A stretch of DNA of 64,000 bases from NCBI RefSeq assembly GCF_040566555.1, contig NZ_JBEWYP010000001.1, forward strand, positions 372,001-436,000, given 5' to 3'. The DNA comes from Sediminicola sp040566555. Lineage in GTDB: Bacteria > Bacteroidota > Bacteroidia > Flavobacteriales > Flavobacteriaceae. A program made the position numbers and the translations under genes. The number at the start of each line of letters is the position of its first letter. Positions within the stretch are counted from its first letter, which is position 1. This document shows, piece after piece, positions 52,264-59,524 of this stretch. The notes under the pieces were generated by a model. That model was given only the letters and a program-made list of their open reading frames with translations, had not been told where the DNA came from and searched no databases.

Positions 52264-52295
52264 GGGTAGGTAATTTTACCTTAATTCTGAAATCT

Positions 52296-52862
52296 ATGAA
52301 AAGAAATAGCTTTATTTCGACCGTGATGATTTTGGCAGCCACTCCTCTCCTCTCCTACACACCAAATCGATCACATTTCCCAACCGATGGCAAGGGTTTT
52401 AAAATTAAAGCCGGTGAAGGTAGGATTCATGGGCACATCAAATTAAAAGGGGTCAACAGAAACATATTAGATCTTAAAGTATCTGGAAGTGATACTGATG
52501 GTGGATTTGCTGTTTTTGAGCAGACATCCATTTCCCAAGGAATGGGCACTCCTTTACACGTTCATCACTTCCAGAATGAGATGTTCTATGTACTAGAAGG
52601 GTCTTACAAGTTTAAGGTAGGTGAGGATGAATTTGAATTGAAAACATGCGATAGTATCTTCCTTCCAGAAAAAGTCCCCCATGCCTGGACCCAAACATCC
52701 AAGAAGGGTAAAATGACGGTCATTTTCCAACCTGCCGGCAAGATTGAAGATTTTTTTGTTACTGTGGCGGCACTTGACCATGAGCCCAGTAAATCAGAAA
52801 TGGCCAAGATATTTTTAGACAATGAAATGGAAATTGTTGGCCCCACATTAAAAGTTGGCTGA
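52296..52862 (+). CDS. Cupin-domain protein (quercetinase-like), probably exported
   Basis: A 188-residue protein with an N-terminal hydrophobic segment (about 5-20) that may be a signal sequence. The cupin core (about 70-150) has motif 1 GTPLHVHHFQNEMFYVLEGSYKFKVG (His-x-His and Glu metal ligands) and motif 2 CDSIFLPEKVPHAWTQTS (last His ligand). Such proteins may be dioxygenases of flavonoid-like compounds or binding proteins; no substrate can be deduced. Convergence of promoter sequence with the peroxiredoxin gene hints at common control. Confidence 0.86.
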   Translation: MKRNSFISTVMILAATPLLSYTPNRSHFPTDGKGFKIKAGEGRIHGHIKLKGVNRNILDLKVSGSDTDGGFAVFEQTSISQGMGTPLHVHHFQNEMFYVLEGSYKFKVGEDEFELKTCDSIFLPEKVPHAWTQTSKKGKMTVIFQPAGKIEDFFVTVAALDHEPSKSEMAKIFLDNEMEIVGPTLKVG

Positions 52863-52923
52863 TTGAATAGTTATTCTTCAATGACAATAGAAGATGTAGG
52901 TGCTTTTTAGGGGAAAAAATAAA

Positions 52924-52931
52924 TATATTTG
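52924..52931 (+). promoter_or_regulatory. dus gene promoter, -7 element
   Basis: TATATTTG, 16 nt before the ATG at 52948; no -33 element seen. Confidence 0.45.
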
Positions 52932-52947
52932 CAGCAGGTAACAACAT

Positions 52948-53910
52948 ATGAGCTGCACTCTTCTTTCTTCCCCTTTACAAGGTTTTACGGACTTCAAATT
53001 TCGAAATGCTTTTAAACACTATTTTGGTGGTATTGATACCTTTTACGCCCCTTACATAAGACTAGATGGTAAACTGCTCATAAAATCTTCGTACCAGCGA
53101 GACTTGCAACCGGAGAACAATAACACCTTGGAGGTTATACCACAGGTAATGACCAATGATGTGGATGAATTCCTTTTTGTGGTGAAATACGTTGAGGGCT
53201 TGGGATACAAGGAATTAAATTGGAATTTAGGGTGTCCATATCCTATGGTTACCAAAAGGGGTATGGGATCTGGTTTGATCAGTGATGCCGAAAAAATAAA
53301 CTCGATACTGGATAGGGTCCATTCAGAAACAGATATAATTGTATCCATGAAAATGCGGATGGGTTATGAAAACAGTGAGGAAATTCTTGAAGTACTTCCT
53401 ATGCTGGATACGTATCCATTAAAAAACATTGCGATCCACGCCCGTATTGGAAAACAACTCTATAAAGGCGGGGTTGATCTCAATGCGTTTCAGCGATGTC
53501 TGGACCAAAGCAGTCATAAGATATATTACAATGGGGATATAACCTCGGTATCCGTTTTTAGGGAAATGCAGGAAAGGTTTCCAATGATAGACCATTGGAT
53601 GATTGGAAGAGGACTTATCGCTGATCCTTTTTTGCCACAGATGATAAAGAACAATAGCACCGTCTATCCCAATAACAGACTGGATATTTTCAGCGAATTC
53701 CACGATACTATTTTTACCGCCTATGATTTGGCTTTGTCCGGGCCTACTCCAATCCGAATGAAAATGCTTGGCTTTTGGGAATATTTCAGTCAATCTTTTT
53801 CCAATCCCCAAAAGGTCTATAAAAAGATCAAAAAGGCAAAAGATGTTGCGGCCTACAAAGCTGCAGTTAAAGAAATCTTACATATGGAGCGCCAATTGAA
53901 TAGGGGTTAG
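52948..53910 (+). CDS. tRNA-dihydrouridine synthase family protein
   Basis: FMN enzyme that reduces uridine in tRNA loops to dihydrouridine with NADPH. The 320-residue chain starts SSPLQGFTDFKFRNAF, and the active-site segment NWNLGCPYPMVTKRGMGSGL contains the catalytic Cys96. It continues with MKMRMGYENSEE and the FMN-phosphate region IHARIGKQLYKG, YYNGDITSV and MIGRGLIADPFL. Dus subclass cannot be assigned from motifs alone. The VF530-type gene follows 22 nt later. Confidence 0.94.
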   Translation: MSCTLLSSPLQGFTDFKFRNAFKHYFGGIDTFYAPYIRLDGKLLIKSSYQRDLQPENNNTLEVIPQVMTNDVDEFLFVVKYVEGLGYKELNWNLGCPYPMVTKRGMGSGLISDAEKINSILDRVHSETDIIVSMKMRMGYENSEEILEVLPMLDTYPLKNIAIHARIGKQLYKGGVDLNAFQRCLDQSSHKIYYNGDITSVSVFREMQERFPMIDHWMIGRGLIADPFLPQMIKNNSTVYPNNRLDIFSEFHDTIFTAYDLALSGPTPIRMKMLGFWEYFSQSFSNPQKVYKKIKKAKDVAAYKAAVKEILHMERQLNRG

Positions 53911-53932
53911 CTAACTATTATTATATTAGTTC

Positions 53933-54184
53933 ATGGAAGAGAATAAAAAAGAACAAAAGGTTGGAAATGATCAGGTAAATAATCCGCTGCATGGAATAAA
54001 ATTGGCCGACATTCTGGATCATTTGGTTGCGGAATACGGATGGTTCGATTTAGGTAAAAGAATCAATATCAAGTGCTTCAATAACGATCCCTCTATAAAA
54101 TCGAGTCTAAAATTCTTAAGGAAGACCCCATGGGCAAGGGAAAAAGTAGAAAATCTATATCTCTATTCGAAAAAAAATAAATAG
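53933..54184 (+). CDS. VF530 (DUF2132) family DNA-binding protein
   Basis: An 83-residue protein of the VF530 family, named for a Vibrio fischeri protein with a known small alpha/beta structure suggested to bind DNA. The segment PLHGIKLADILDHLVAEYGWFDLGKRINIKCFNNDPSIKSSLKFLRKTPWAREKVENLYL is the family hallmark. The first 14 residues are charged and disordered. Likely co-transcribed with the dus gene. Confidence 0.9.
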   Translation: MEENKKEQKVGNDQVNNPLHGIKLADILDHLVAEYGWFDLGKRINIKCFNNDPSIKSSLKFLRKTPWAREKVENLYLYSKKNK

Positions 54185-54332
54185 GTCAAGAATTACGGGA
54201 TTAGGTGTTCCTCCTTGTAATTACAGAGGTTGGGGACCAAATTTTATATATTTTATTCCAATTTCAGCTCTAATATTCTACAAGATTTTAATATAAACAC
54301 CTCAAAAACAAATGATTTAAAATATTTAATCA

Positions 54333-54340
54333 TACATTTG
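54333..54340 (+). promoter_or_regulatory. Cold-shock gene promoter, -7 element
   Basis: TACATTTG, 29 nt before the ATG at 54370, preceded by a very AT-rich spacer with no obvious -33 TTG. Confidence 0.5.
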
Positions 54341-54369
54341 TGCCATATTTAATTTTTTAATTTTTAGTA

Positions 54370-54561
54370 ATGAATAAAGGAACAGTAAAATTTTTCAACG
54401 ACTCTAAAGGATTTGGATTTATCGTTGAAGAAGGATCAAACAAAGAACACTTTGTACACATTTCAGGATTGATCGATGAGATTCGCGAAGGAGATGAAGT
54501 AGAATTCGAATTGGAACAAGGTAAAAAAGGATTGAACGCAGTAAATGTAAAAGTAATTTAA
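54370..54561 (+). CDS. Cold-shock domain protein
   Basis: A 63-residue single-domain RNA chaperone. RNP-1 is KGFGFIV (14-20) and RNP-2 is HFVHIS (27-33 region), followed by the AVNVKVI C-terminus. It binds single-stranded nucleic acid and probably supports translation at low temperature, as in CspA relatives. Strong intrinsic terminator downstream. Next expressed unit is the microprotein pair. Confidence 0.97.
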   Translation: MNKGTVKFFNDSKGFGFIVEEGSNKEHFVHISGLIDEIREGDEVEFELEQGKKGLNAVNVKVI

Positions 54562-54596
54562 TACTTACTCTTTAACTTTTTATTGAAAGACTCAGA

Positions 54597-54627
54597 AGCC
54601 TGTTAATGCAAATTAACGGGCTTTTTT
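54597..54627 (+). terminator. Intrinsic terminator of the cold-shock gene
   Basis: AGCCTGTTAA / TTAACGGGCT hairpin (one G-T pair), 6-nt loop, six-base T-run. Confidence 0.88.
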
Positions 54628-54830
54628 ATGCCCTCTCTTTTCACTTTCCCATTATAAAGACTAATAAATTAATGTTATTGTCCAATATCTAATGTTCAAT
54701 AACTATAGACCTTACGGTAATGATTTCTTTCTAAATGATTAAATACCTGAAATAAAACCACTTGTAAGACACAGTATTTGTATAGAACAAAATAATAGTA
54801 AAAATTCTATATTTTGACACGCAACCTATT

Positions 54831-54838
54831 TATCTTTG
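54831..54838 (+). promoter_or_regulatory. Microprotein operon promoter, -7 element
   Basis: TATCTTTG, exact TAnnTTTG match, 48 nt before the first microprotein ATG. A TTTTG at 54812-54816 lies 14 nt upstream, closer than the usual -33 spacing. Confidence 0.55.
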
Positions 54839-54886
54839 CGCCATCTAAGAGGATAATAACCTCCCCCAAATAATAAACAACCATAT

Positions 54887-54979
54887 ATGAGCACATTCTT
54901 CGGTATCCTATTATTATTGCTTGCAATTAATGCCCTGCTATTAGTTATAAGCGTCAACAATGCCAAACCTAAAAAATAA
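54887..54979 (+). CDS. Membrane microprotein A (30 residues)
   Basis: A very short gene, ATG to TAA, encoding a hydrophobic single-pass peptide: MSTFFGIL, a leucine-rich helix with AIN in the middle (13-15), SVNN at 22-25 and a basic tail (KPKK). Evidence that it is coding comes from the paralogue at 55054: 20 of 30 residues agree, and in the core (3-24) 18 of 22, while 16 of those 18 identical residues use different codons. An upstream -7 element and a downstream terminator frame the pair. Role unknown; a regulator or small subunit of a membrane complex is possible (inference). Confidence 0.75.
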   Translation: MSTFFGILLLLLAINALLLVISVNNAKPKK

Positions 54980-55053
54980 AAAAGGTAGGGTTTTTCCTCT
55001 TTTGGGTGTTACTTTAACAACCGGCCTTTCCAAGACCACAAATATTTAAAGTA

Positions 55054-55146
55054 ATGGCTACATTTTTTGGCATATTATGTATACTCTTGGCTATAAACAT
55101 TTTACTGTTGATTATCAGTGTAAACCGCACTTCCAGTAAAATATAA
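55054..55146 (+). CDS. Membrane microprotein B (30 residues), paralogue of A
   Basis: Second member of the pair, same length, starting MATFFGIL with the AIN motif at 13-15 and SVN at 22-24; the tail is RTSSKI. One Cys (residue 9) distinguishes it from copy A. It begins 74 nt after the first stop. No separate TAnnTTTG box is visible in the gap, so it is probably expressed from the same transcript, which ends at the hairpin at 55145-55178. The codon-level divergence from copy A with protein conservation indicates an old duplication under purifying selection. Confidence 0.75.
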   Translation: MATFFGILCILLAINILLLIISVNRTSSKI

Positions 55147-55178
55147 AAGGGATACCAACGTATTGGCACCCCTTTTAT
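55145..55178 (+). terminator. Terminator of the microprotein pair
   Basis: AAAAGGG...CCAA / TTGG...CCCTTTT hairpin with one small internal loop, overlapping the stop of copy B. Confidence 0.75.
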
Positions 55179-55198
55179 AAACTTTCTATCCTAATAAA

Positions 55199-55230
55199 TC
55201 AATTCCCTACAAAATCATCTTGGGAATTGA
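55199..55230 (-). terminator. Probable terminator of the immunophilin gene
   Basis: TCAATTCCC / GGGAATTGA inverted repeat with a 14-nt loop, downstream of the minus-strand stop. T-tract is weak. Confidence 0.5.
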
Positions 55231-55241
55231 ATAACCAGCCT

Positions 55242-56174
55242 TTATTTTACTTTCATCAATTCTACATCGAAAACCAAGGTGGCATCTCCAGGAATTACCC
55301 CTCCAGCTCCTGCACTACCGTAAGCCAAATTAGATGGTATAACAAAACGTGCTTTATCACCTACTTTTAACATGCTAATACCTTCATCCCAACCTGGGAT
55401 TACTTGTCCGACACCTAATTTAAAATCAATAGGTTGATTTCTCTTGTAAGAGGAATCAAAAACAGTACCATCTACCAAAGCACCTTCATAATGAACGGAC
55501 ACCGTTTGACCTTTTTCGGCCTTGGTGCCATTTCCTTTTTGGATGATTTTGTATCTAAGTCCAGATGCAGTTTCATCAAAGCCAGCTGCAACCTTATCCA
55601 ATTCTTCAGCTTGCTTTGCCTTTTCAGCTGCCAACCTCTTCTCTCTTGATCCTTCAAACGTGCGGAAAGCTTCGATAGCATTCCATTTCTCTGCCTCTTC
55701 CCCTACACGTACAATTTCCAAGGTTTTAATTTTATCTCCTTGTGAAATAGCGTCAACTATATCTTGTCCTTCTACTACATGACCGAATACAGTATGTTTA
55801 TTATCTAACCATGGTGTTGCTATATGGGTAATAAAAAATTGTGTCCCATTGGTTGCAGGACCAGCATTAGCCATGGATAATACGCCAGGAGCATCGTGCT
55901 TAAGGTCTTTATGGAATTCGTCATCAAACTTATATCCACCATCACCTGTACCTGTGCCCAAAGGACAACCTCCTTGGATCATAAAATCTGGAATAACCCT
56001 GTGAAAAGAAATTCCATCATAATAAGGAGTACCCTGTGGTTTTACACTGTTCTCCATATTTCCTTCGGCCAAAGCCACAAAATTACCCACTGTCCCTGGG
56101 GTTTTGTCATGTGTCAATTTCACTAAAATCTCCCCTTTAGAAGTGTTGAATTTAGCATATATTCCGTCTTGCAT
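55242..56174 (-). CDS. Dual-domain peptidyl-prolyl isomerase (cyclophilin-FKBP fusion)
   Basis: A 310-residue cytosolic immunophilin with two catalytic PPIase domains. Residues about 1-165 form a cyclophilin: FHRVIPDFMIQGGCPLGTGTGDGGYKFDDEF (active Arg and Phe-Met-Gln), NGTQFFITHIATPWLDNKHTVFGHV. A helical linker rich in Ala/Lys (about 168-195) leads to an FKBP domain (about 200-310): TVSVHYEGALVDGTVFDSSYKR, FKLGVGQVIPGWDEGISMLKVGDKARFVIPSNLAYGS. Dual-family immunophilins are known from Flavobacterium and Treponema. TACCTTTG -7 box at 56197-56204. Confidence 0.94.
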   Translation of the reverse strand: MQDGIYAKFNTSKGEILVKLTHDKTPGTVGNFVALAEGNMENSVKPQGTPYYDGISFHRVIPDFMIQGGCPLGTGTGDGGYKFDDEFHKDLKHDAPGVLSMANAGPATNGTQFFITHIATPWLDNKHTVFGHVVEGQDIVDAISQGDKIKTLEIVRVGEEAEKWNAIEAFRTFEGSREKRLAAEKAKQAEELDKVAAGFDETASGLRYKIIQKGNGTKAEKGQTVSVHYEGALVDGTVFDSSYKRNQPIDFKLGVGQVIPGWDEGISMLKVGDKARFVIPSNLAYGSAGAGGVIPGDATLVFDVELMKVK

Positions 56175-56196
56175 TTTGCTCGTTTTTAATGAGGTG

Positions 56197-56204
56197 CAAA
56201 GGTA
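56197..56204 (-). promoter_or_regulatory. Immunophilin gene promoter, -7 element
   Basis: TACCTTTG on the minus strand, 22 nt upstream of the start. Confidence 0.45.
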
Positions 56205-56259
56205 CGGATTTATTTTTCTTCTTAAAATAAGTCTATATGGGTTTCAAAAGAACTAGAAT

Positions 56260-56298
56260 AAAAAAACGGGGACGATTGTAGCATCATCCCCGTTTTTG
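56260..56298 (-). terminator. Intrinsic terminator of the M28 peptidase gene
   Basis: AAAAACGGGGACGA / TCATCCCCGTTTTT (one mismatch), 8-nt loop, followed on the minus strand by a U-run. Confidence 0.88.
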
Positions 56299-56319
56299 GA
56301 TATTAAATCTGATATTTAT

Positions 56320-57699
56320 TTAGTTTGGGAGAATACCGTACTTATCAAATAGGTAGACAAGGCTTGCCATTGCTGCAGCACCTAGCTCCAGTTCTCTTTT
56401 ATTCACATGCTCAAAAGTATCATTTTGTGCATGGTGATGATCAAAATAACGTTGAGAGTCAGGAACCAAGCCGGCCATAACAATCTGCTGATCCTTTAAG
56501 GGACCTATATCCGCACCACTATATCCCTTTTCGAAAACATGAACTAAATAAGGTTCAAATAAGGACTTCCATTTCAACACCCTTTCAAGATTGGCATCGG
56601 AACTATCAAAGGAAAATCCTCGAGGCGTAAAACCTCCAGAATCGCTTTCTAGGGCAAATATGTGCTTCTCATTTTTACTTTTGGCTACTTCGGCATATTT
56701 ATTACCTCCCCTTAGTCCGTTTTCCTCATTCATAAACAAAACGGCCCTTATCGTACGTTGGGGCTTATAACCATTTACTTTCATCAATCTAAGTACTTCC
56801 ATACTTTGTACTACCCCGGCCCCATCGTCATGGGATCCATCTCCAAGGTCCCAAGAATCCAGATGCCCCCCCACTACCATAATCTCATTGGGATAGGTGC
56901 TCCCTGTTATTTCCCCGATTACATTAAAGGACTCCACATCATTATATTGCTTACAGCTCTGTCTAAAAAAGAATTTGACCTTTGGATTCAATTTTATAGT
57001 GGTACTCAACAAATCAGCACCCTTGGTACTAATAGCGGCAGCCGGAATTCTTTTATCCACTGGTAAATCCCCATAACTCATAGATCCTGTATGCGGATAA
57101 TCGTCTAAACGCAAATTCATTGATCTTACAATAACCCCTACAGCCCCTAATTTTCCTGCTTCCTCAGCTCCAGAATAACGCTGGTCCACACAACCGGAAT
57201 AAGCCTCAAATGTCTTGATCAAGGTAGGGTCCATAGGACGATTAAAGAATACTATTTTACCGGCAACCTTTGACCTTCCCAATTCTTTGAGTTCCTCTAT
57301 ACCTTTTACTTCTATAATATCTGCCTTAATGCCCACCCCAGGAGTTGCCACAGATCCTCCAAGGGCACATATGGGAACATTATTGGTCATTCCGGGTTGG
57401 TTTTCAATATAGGCGAATTCCGGGGTGCCCCGTACCCATTTGGGAACCATAACTGGCTGAAGCCACACTTTATCCAACCCTAGTGAGTCCATTTGCTTTT
57501 TTGTGTATTCTACCGCCTGTTGCGCTTGTATGGATCCAGAAAGCCTACCACCAATCTGATTGGATAAATAATTGAGCCAGTCATAAGCCTTGCCTTCTGT
57601 TAATGTAGAACTATAAATTGCTCTTATCTGTTTTTCATCACTGGTTTGGGAAAACCCCATCGCCACCGCTAAAAACATTATTAGCCCTAGTATTCTCAT
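56320..57699 (-). CDS. Secreted M28-family zinc aminopeptidase
   Basis: A 459-residue protein with signal peptide (1-17, AMGFSQ). The protease-associated domain lies at about 120-230 and the catalytic core after it. Two-zinc ligands and catalytic residues can be read in VVGGHLDSWDLGDGSHDDGAGV, FMNEENGLRGG, ALESDSGGF and YFDHHHAQNDTFEHV. Likely digests peptides in the periplasm or outside the cell. Its first codons overlap the PPK2 stop by 4 bases (ATGA), an unusual coupling of a secreted peptidase with a cytosolic kinase. Confidence 0.95.
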   Translation of the reverse strand: MRILGLIMFLAVAMGFSQTSDEKQIRAIYSSTLTEGKAYDWLNYLSNQIGGRLSGSIQAQQAVEYTKKQMDSLGLDKVWLQPVMVPKWVRGTPEFAYIENQPGMTNNVPICALGGSVATPGVGIKADIIEVKGIEELKELGRSKVAGKIVFFNRPMDPTLIKTFEAYSGCVDQRYSGAEEAGKLGAVGVIVRSMNLRLDDYPHTGSMSYGDLPVDKRIPAAAISTKGADLLSTTIKLNPKVKFFFRQSCKQYNDVESFNVIGEITGSTYPNEIMVVGGHLDSWDLGDGSHDDGAGVVQSMEVLRLMKVNGYKPQRTIRAVLFMNEENGLRGGNKYAEVAKSKNEKHIFALESDSGGFTPRGFSFDSSDANLERVLKWKSLFEPYLVHVFEKGYSGADIGPLKDQQIVMAGLVPDSQRYFDHHHAQNDTFEHVNKRELELGAAAMASLVYLFDKYGILPN

Positions 57700-58580
57700 G
57701 ATTTTTCTTTTTCTAATTGCTTTTTATAAGCTTCTAAATTAGCCTTTATTTCATCATTGAGTTCGGGTTCCACTATATCTTTGTATTTTTTTAACTCTTC
57801 CAGTAAAATGGAGGCAACAATAACCCGGGCCCCCTCTTTATTATCTGCAGGAATAACATACCAAGGTGCCTTGGGGTTGGAAGTCTTATTAATGGCCTCT
57901 TGATAACATTCCTGATATTTGTCCCATAATTTTCGCTCTTTTAGATCCCCAGGAGAAAACTTCCAATTTTTTTGCTGTAGTTCCAATCTTCTTAAAAGAC
58001 GTTGTCGTTGCTCTTCTTTGGAAAGGTGAAGGAAGAACTTAAATATGATGGTTCCATTTTCGGAGATATGCCTTTCAAAATTATTTATTTGCTCAAAGCG
58101 CTTTTCCCAAAACTGTTGATCTATATCGGACACATCGTGAATTCCGGGAATGTGCTCCCCCATTATATATTCGGGGTGTACTCTTGTCACTAGTACATTT
58201 TCATAATGTGTACGGTTGAAAACCCCAAATTTACCTTTTGCCGGTAATGCGATGTAGTGCCTCCACAGATAATCATGCTTTAGTTCCAATTCGGTTGGGA
58301 CCTTAAAACTATGGACCACTACCCCTCTGGCGTTAAAATCCTTGAACACCTCACGGATGAGACTATCCTTCCCCGCAGTATCCGTTCCTTGTAGGCAGAT
58401 TAGCACACTATATTTGCCATGGGCATAAAGGATATCTTGAAATTTGCCCAAATCCTCTCTAATCCCTTCCAACTCCTTCTTTAATTTTCTATCGGATGCC
58501 TTCAGATTTCCAGACGTATCCATATCAGATAAGGTAATAGGAGAAGTTACCTTATAGTGTTCCGTTTTAATTTTCTTCAT
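57696..58580 (-). CDS. ppk2: PPK2-family polyphosphate kinase
   Basis: Transfers phosphate between polyphosphate and nucleotides. The ATG at 58580 (294 residues, MKKIKTEHYKV) is preferred to a GTG 27 codons upstream, since the extra residues match nothing in the family. The P-loop ICLQGTDTAGKDSLI and the lid region with RTHYENVLVTRVHPE, FERHISENGTIIFKFFLHLSKEEQRQRLLRRL, and WYVIPADNKEGAR are standard PPK2 landmarks. Class I-III cannot be separated with certainty. Its stop overlaps the M28 start. Confidence 0.92.
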   Translation of the reverse strand: MKKIKTEHYKVTSPITLSDMDTSGNLKASDRKLKKELEGIREDLGKFQDILYAHGKYSVLICLQGTDTAGKDSLIREVFKDFNARGVVVHSFKVPTELELKHDYLWRHYIALPAKGKFGVFNRTHYENVLVTRVHPEYIMGEHIPGIHDVSDIDQQFWEKRFEQINNFERHISENGTIIFKFFLHLSKEEQRQRLLRRLELQQKNWKFSPGDLKERKLWDKYQECYQEAINKTSNPKAPWYVIPADNKEGARVIVASILLEELKKYKDIVEPELNDEIKANLEAYKKQLEKEKS

Positions 58581-58780
58581 GCCATGAATATAAATATATT
58601 TTATGCCTTCCATACCCTCTAGCTGAACAAATTTTAGCCTTTTTTCGACTAATAAATTCACAATTTGCTCCGAACATATAGTAAAACGGCACTTTATCGA
58701 TTAAATAATAGGGAGTCCATAGACCTAACTACCTTTAATCTTGTAATGCACCCAAATCATTACTTCTAAAAACCTACATT

Positions 58781-59479
58781 ATGAAAACACAATACTTTTT
58801 GCTTTGTGCATTGGCTTTGTGCATTTTATCTTCCTTTAACATCAACAAGGCCTGTGATTATGCCAGTTCCAATATTGGTTATATAAAGAGCCAGACCGAA
58901 ATGGCCATAAAAGCCGAGAATATCAACAAATCAAGATACTATGCCTATAAAGCATTGAGTGCAATAGATAAATCTAAAAAACAGTTTGAAAATTGTGATT
59001 GTGAATATGCAACGAAAAGTATAGATGAGACTTCTGCAAACTTAAAAAATGCCACGCGGGCCTCAACTATGGCCAGCACAAGAATTCTGTTGGGAAAGGC
59101 TATTCAGAATGCAATAGGAAGCTTGGATGCCCTAAGTGAACATGAACTTCATAAGAGTAAATATGCTAGTGATGTATTGGCCATGAATACCAAGGAAACT
59201 GAGCAAGAAAAGATTACCATGCGTCTACCTGATCAATCAATTCTGCATGAAAAGATAGACAAATCCCTACTGAGCTACGAAAATTCACTTACCAAGGTTG
59301 TTAATTCCCTTGACTGTGATGAAGCCTATGACTATGCTATAAATGTTTTTCAAAATTGTGAAAAGCAATTATTGAGAACTGATATGACAGAGGCTAAAAT
59401 GTACTATAATCTAAAAACAAAATCCATAACGGAGAAAGCCTTAAAGAAATTAGAGGCCTGCAAAAATAATTCAAAGTAA
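58781..59479 (+). CDS. Secreted cysteine-bracketed helical repeat protein
   Basis: A 232-residue protein with a signal peptide (about 1-20). I do not recognise a family. It appears to hold three related helical units that each begin with a Cys and a YA pair: CDYASSNIGYIKSQTEM at 25, CEYATKSIDETSANLK at 74 and CDEAYDYAINVFQNCE at 179. The first and third are bracketed by Cys25/Cys72 and Cys179/Cys227 at almost the same spacing (48 and 49 residues), with a shared YYAYKAL / YYNLKTK helix. Such cysteines may form disulfides in the periplasm. Convergent with the sigma-54 regulator. Confidence 0.75.
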   Translation: MKTQYFLLCALALCILSSFNINKACDYASSNIGYIKSQTEMAIKAENINKSRYYAYKALSAIDKSKKQFENCDCEYATKSIDETSANLKNATRASTMASTRILLGKAIQNAIGSLDALSEHELHKSKYASDVLAMNTKETEQEKITMRLPDQSILHEKIDKSLLSYENSLTKVVNSLDCDEAYDYAINVFQNCEKQLLRTDMTEAKMYYNLKTKSITEKALKKLEACKNNSK

Positions 59480-59490
59480 TCCATTTAAAC

Positions 59491-59523
59491 ATAAAGAGGT
59501 CCTTTTCAAAAGGACCTCTTTAT
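59491..59523. terminator. Bidirectional intrinsic terminator
   Basis: Perfect 16-bp arms ATAAAGAGGTCCTTTT / AAAAGGACCTCTTTAT with a one-base spacer, between two convergent genes. Confidence 0.93.
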
Positions 59524-59524
59524 A

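Larger units (their letters stand above)
54562..54886. other. 325-bp intergenic region between csp and the microprotein pair
   Basis: Holds the csp terminator (54597-54627), an AT-rich stretch with a GTTATTG/CAATAAC inverted repeat (54674-54680 and 54697-54703), and the -7 element at 54831-54838. No gene-sized frame with coding character is visible. Confidence 0.7.
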
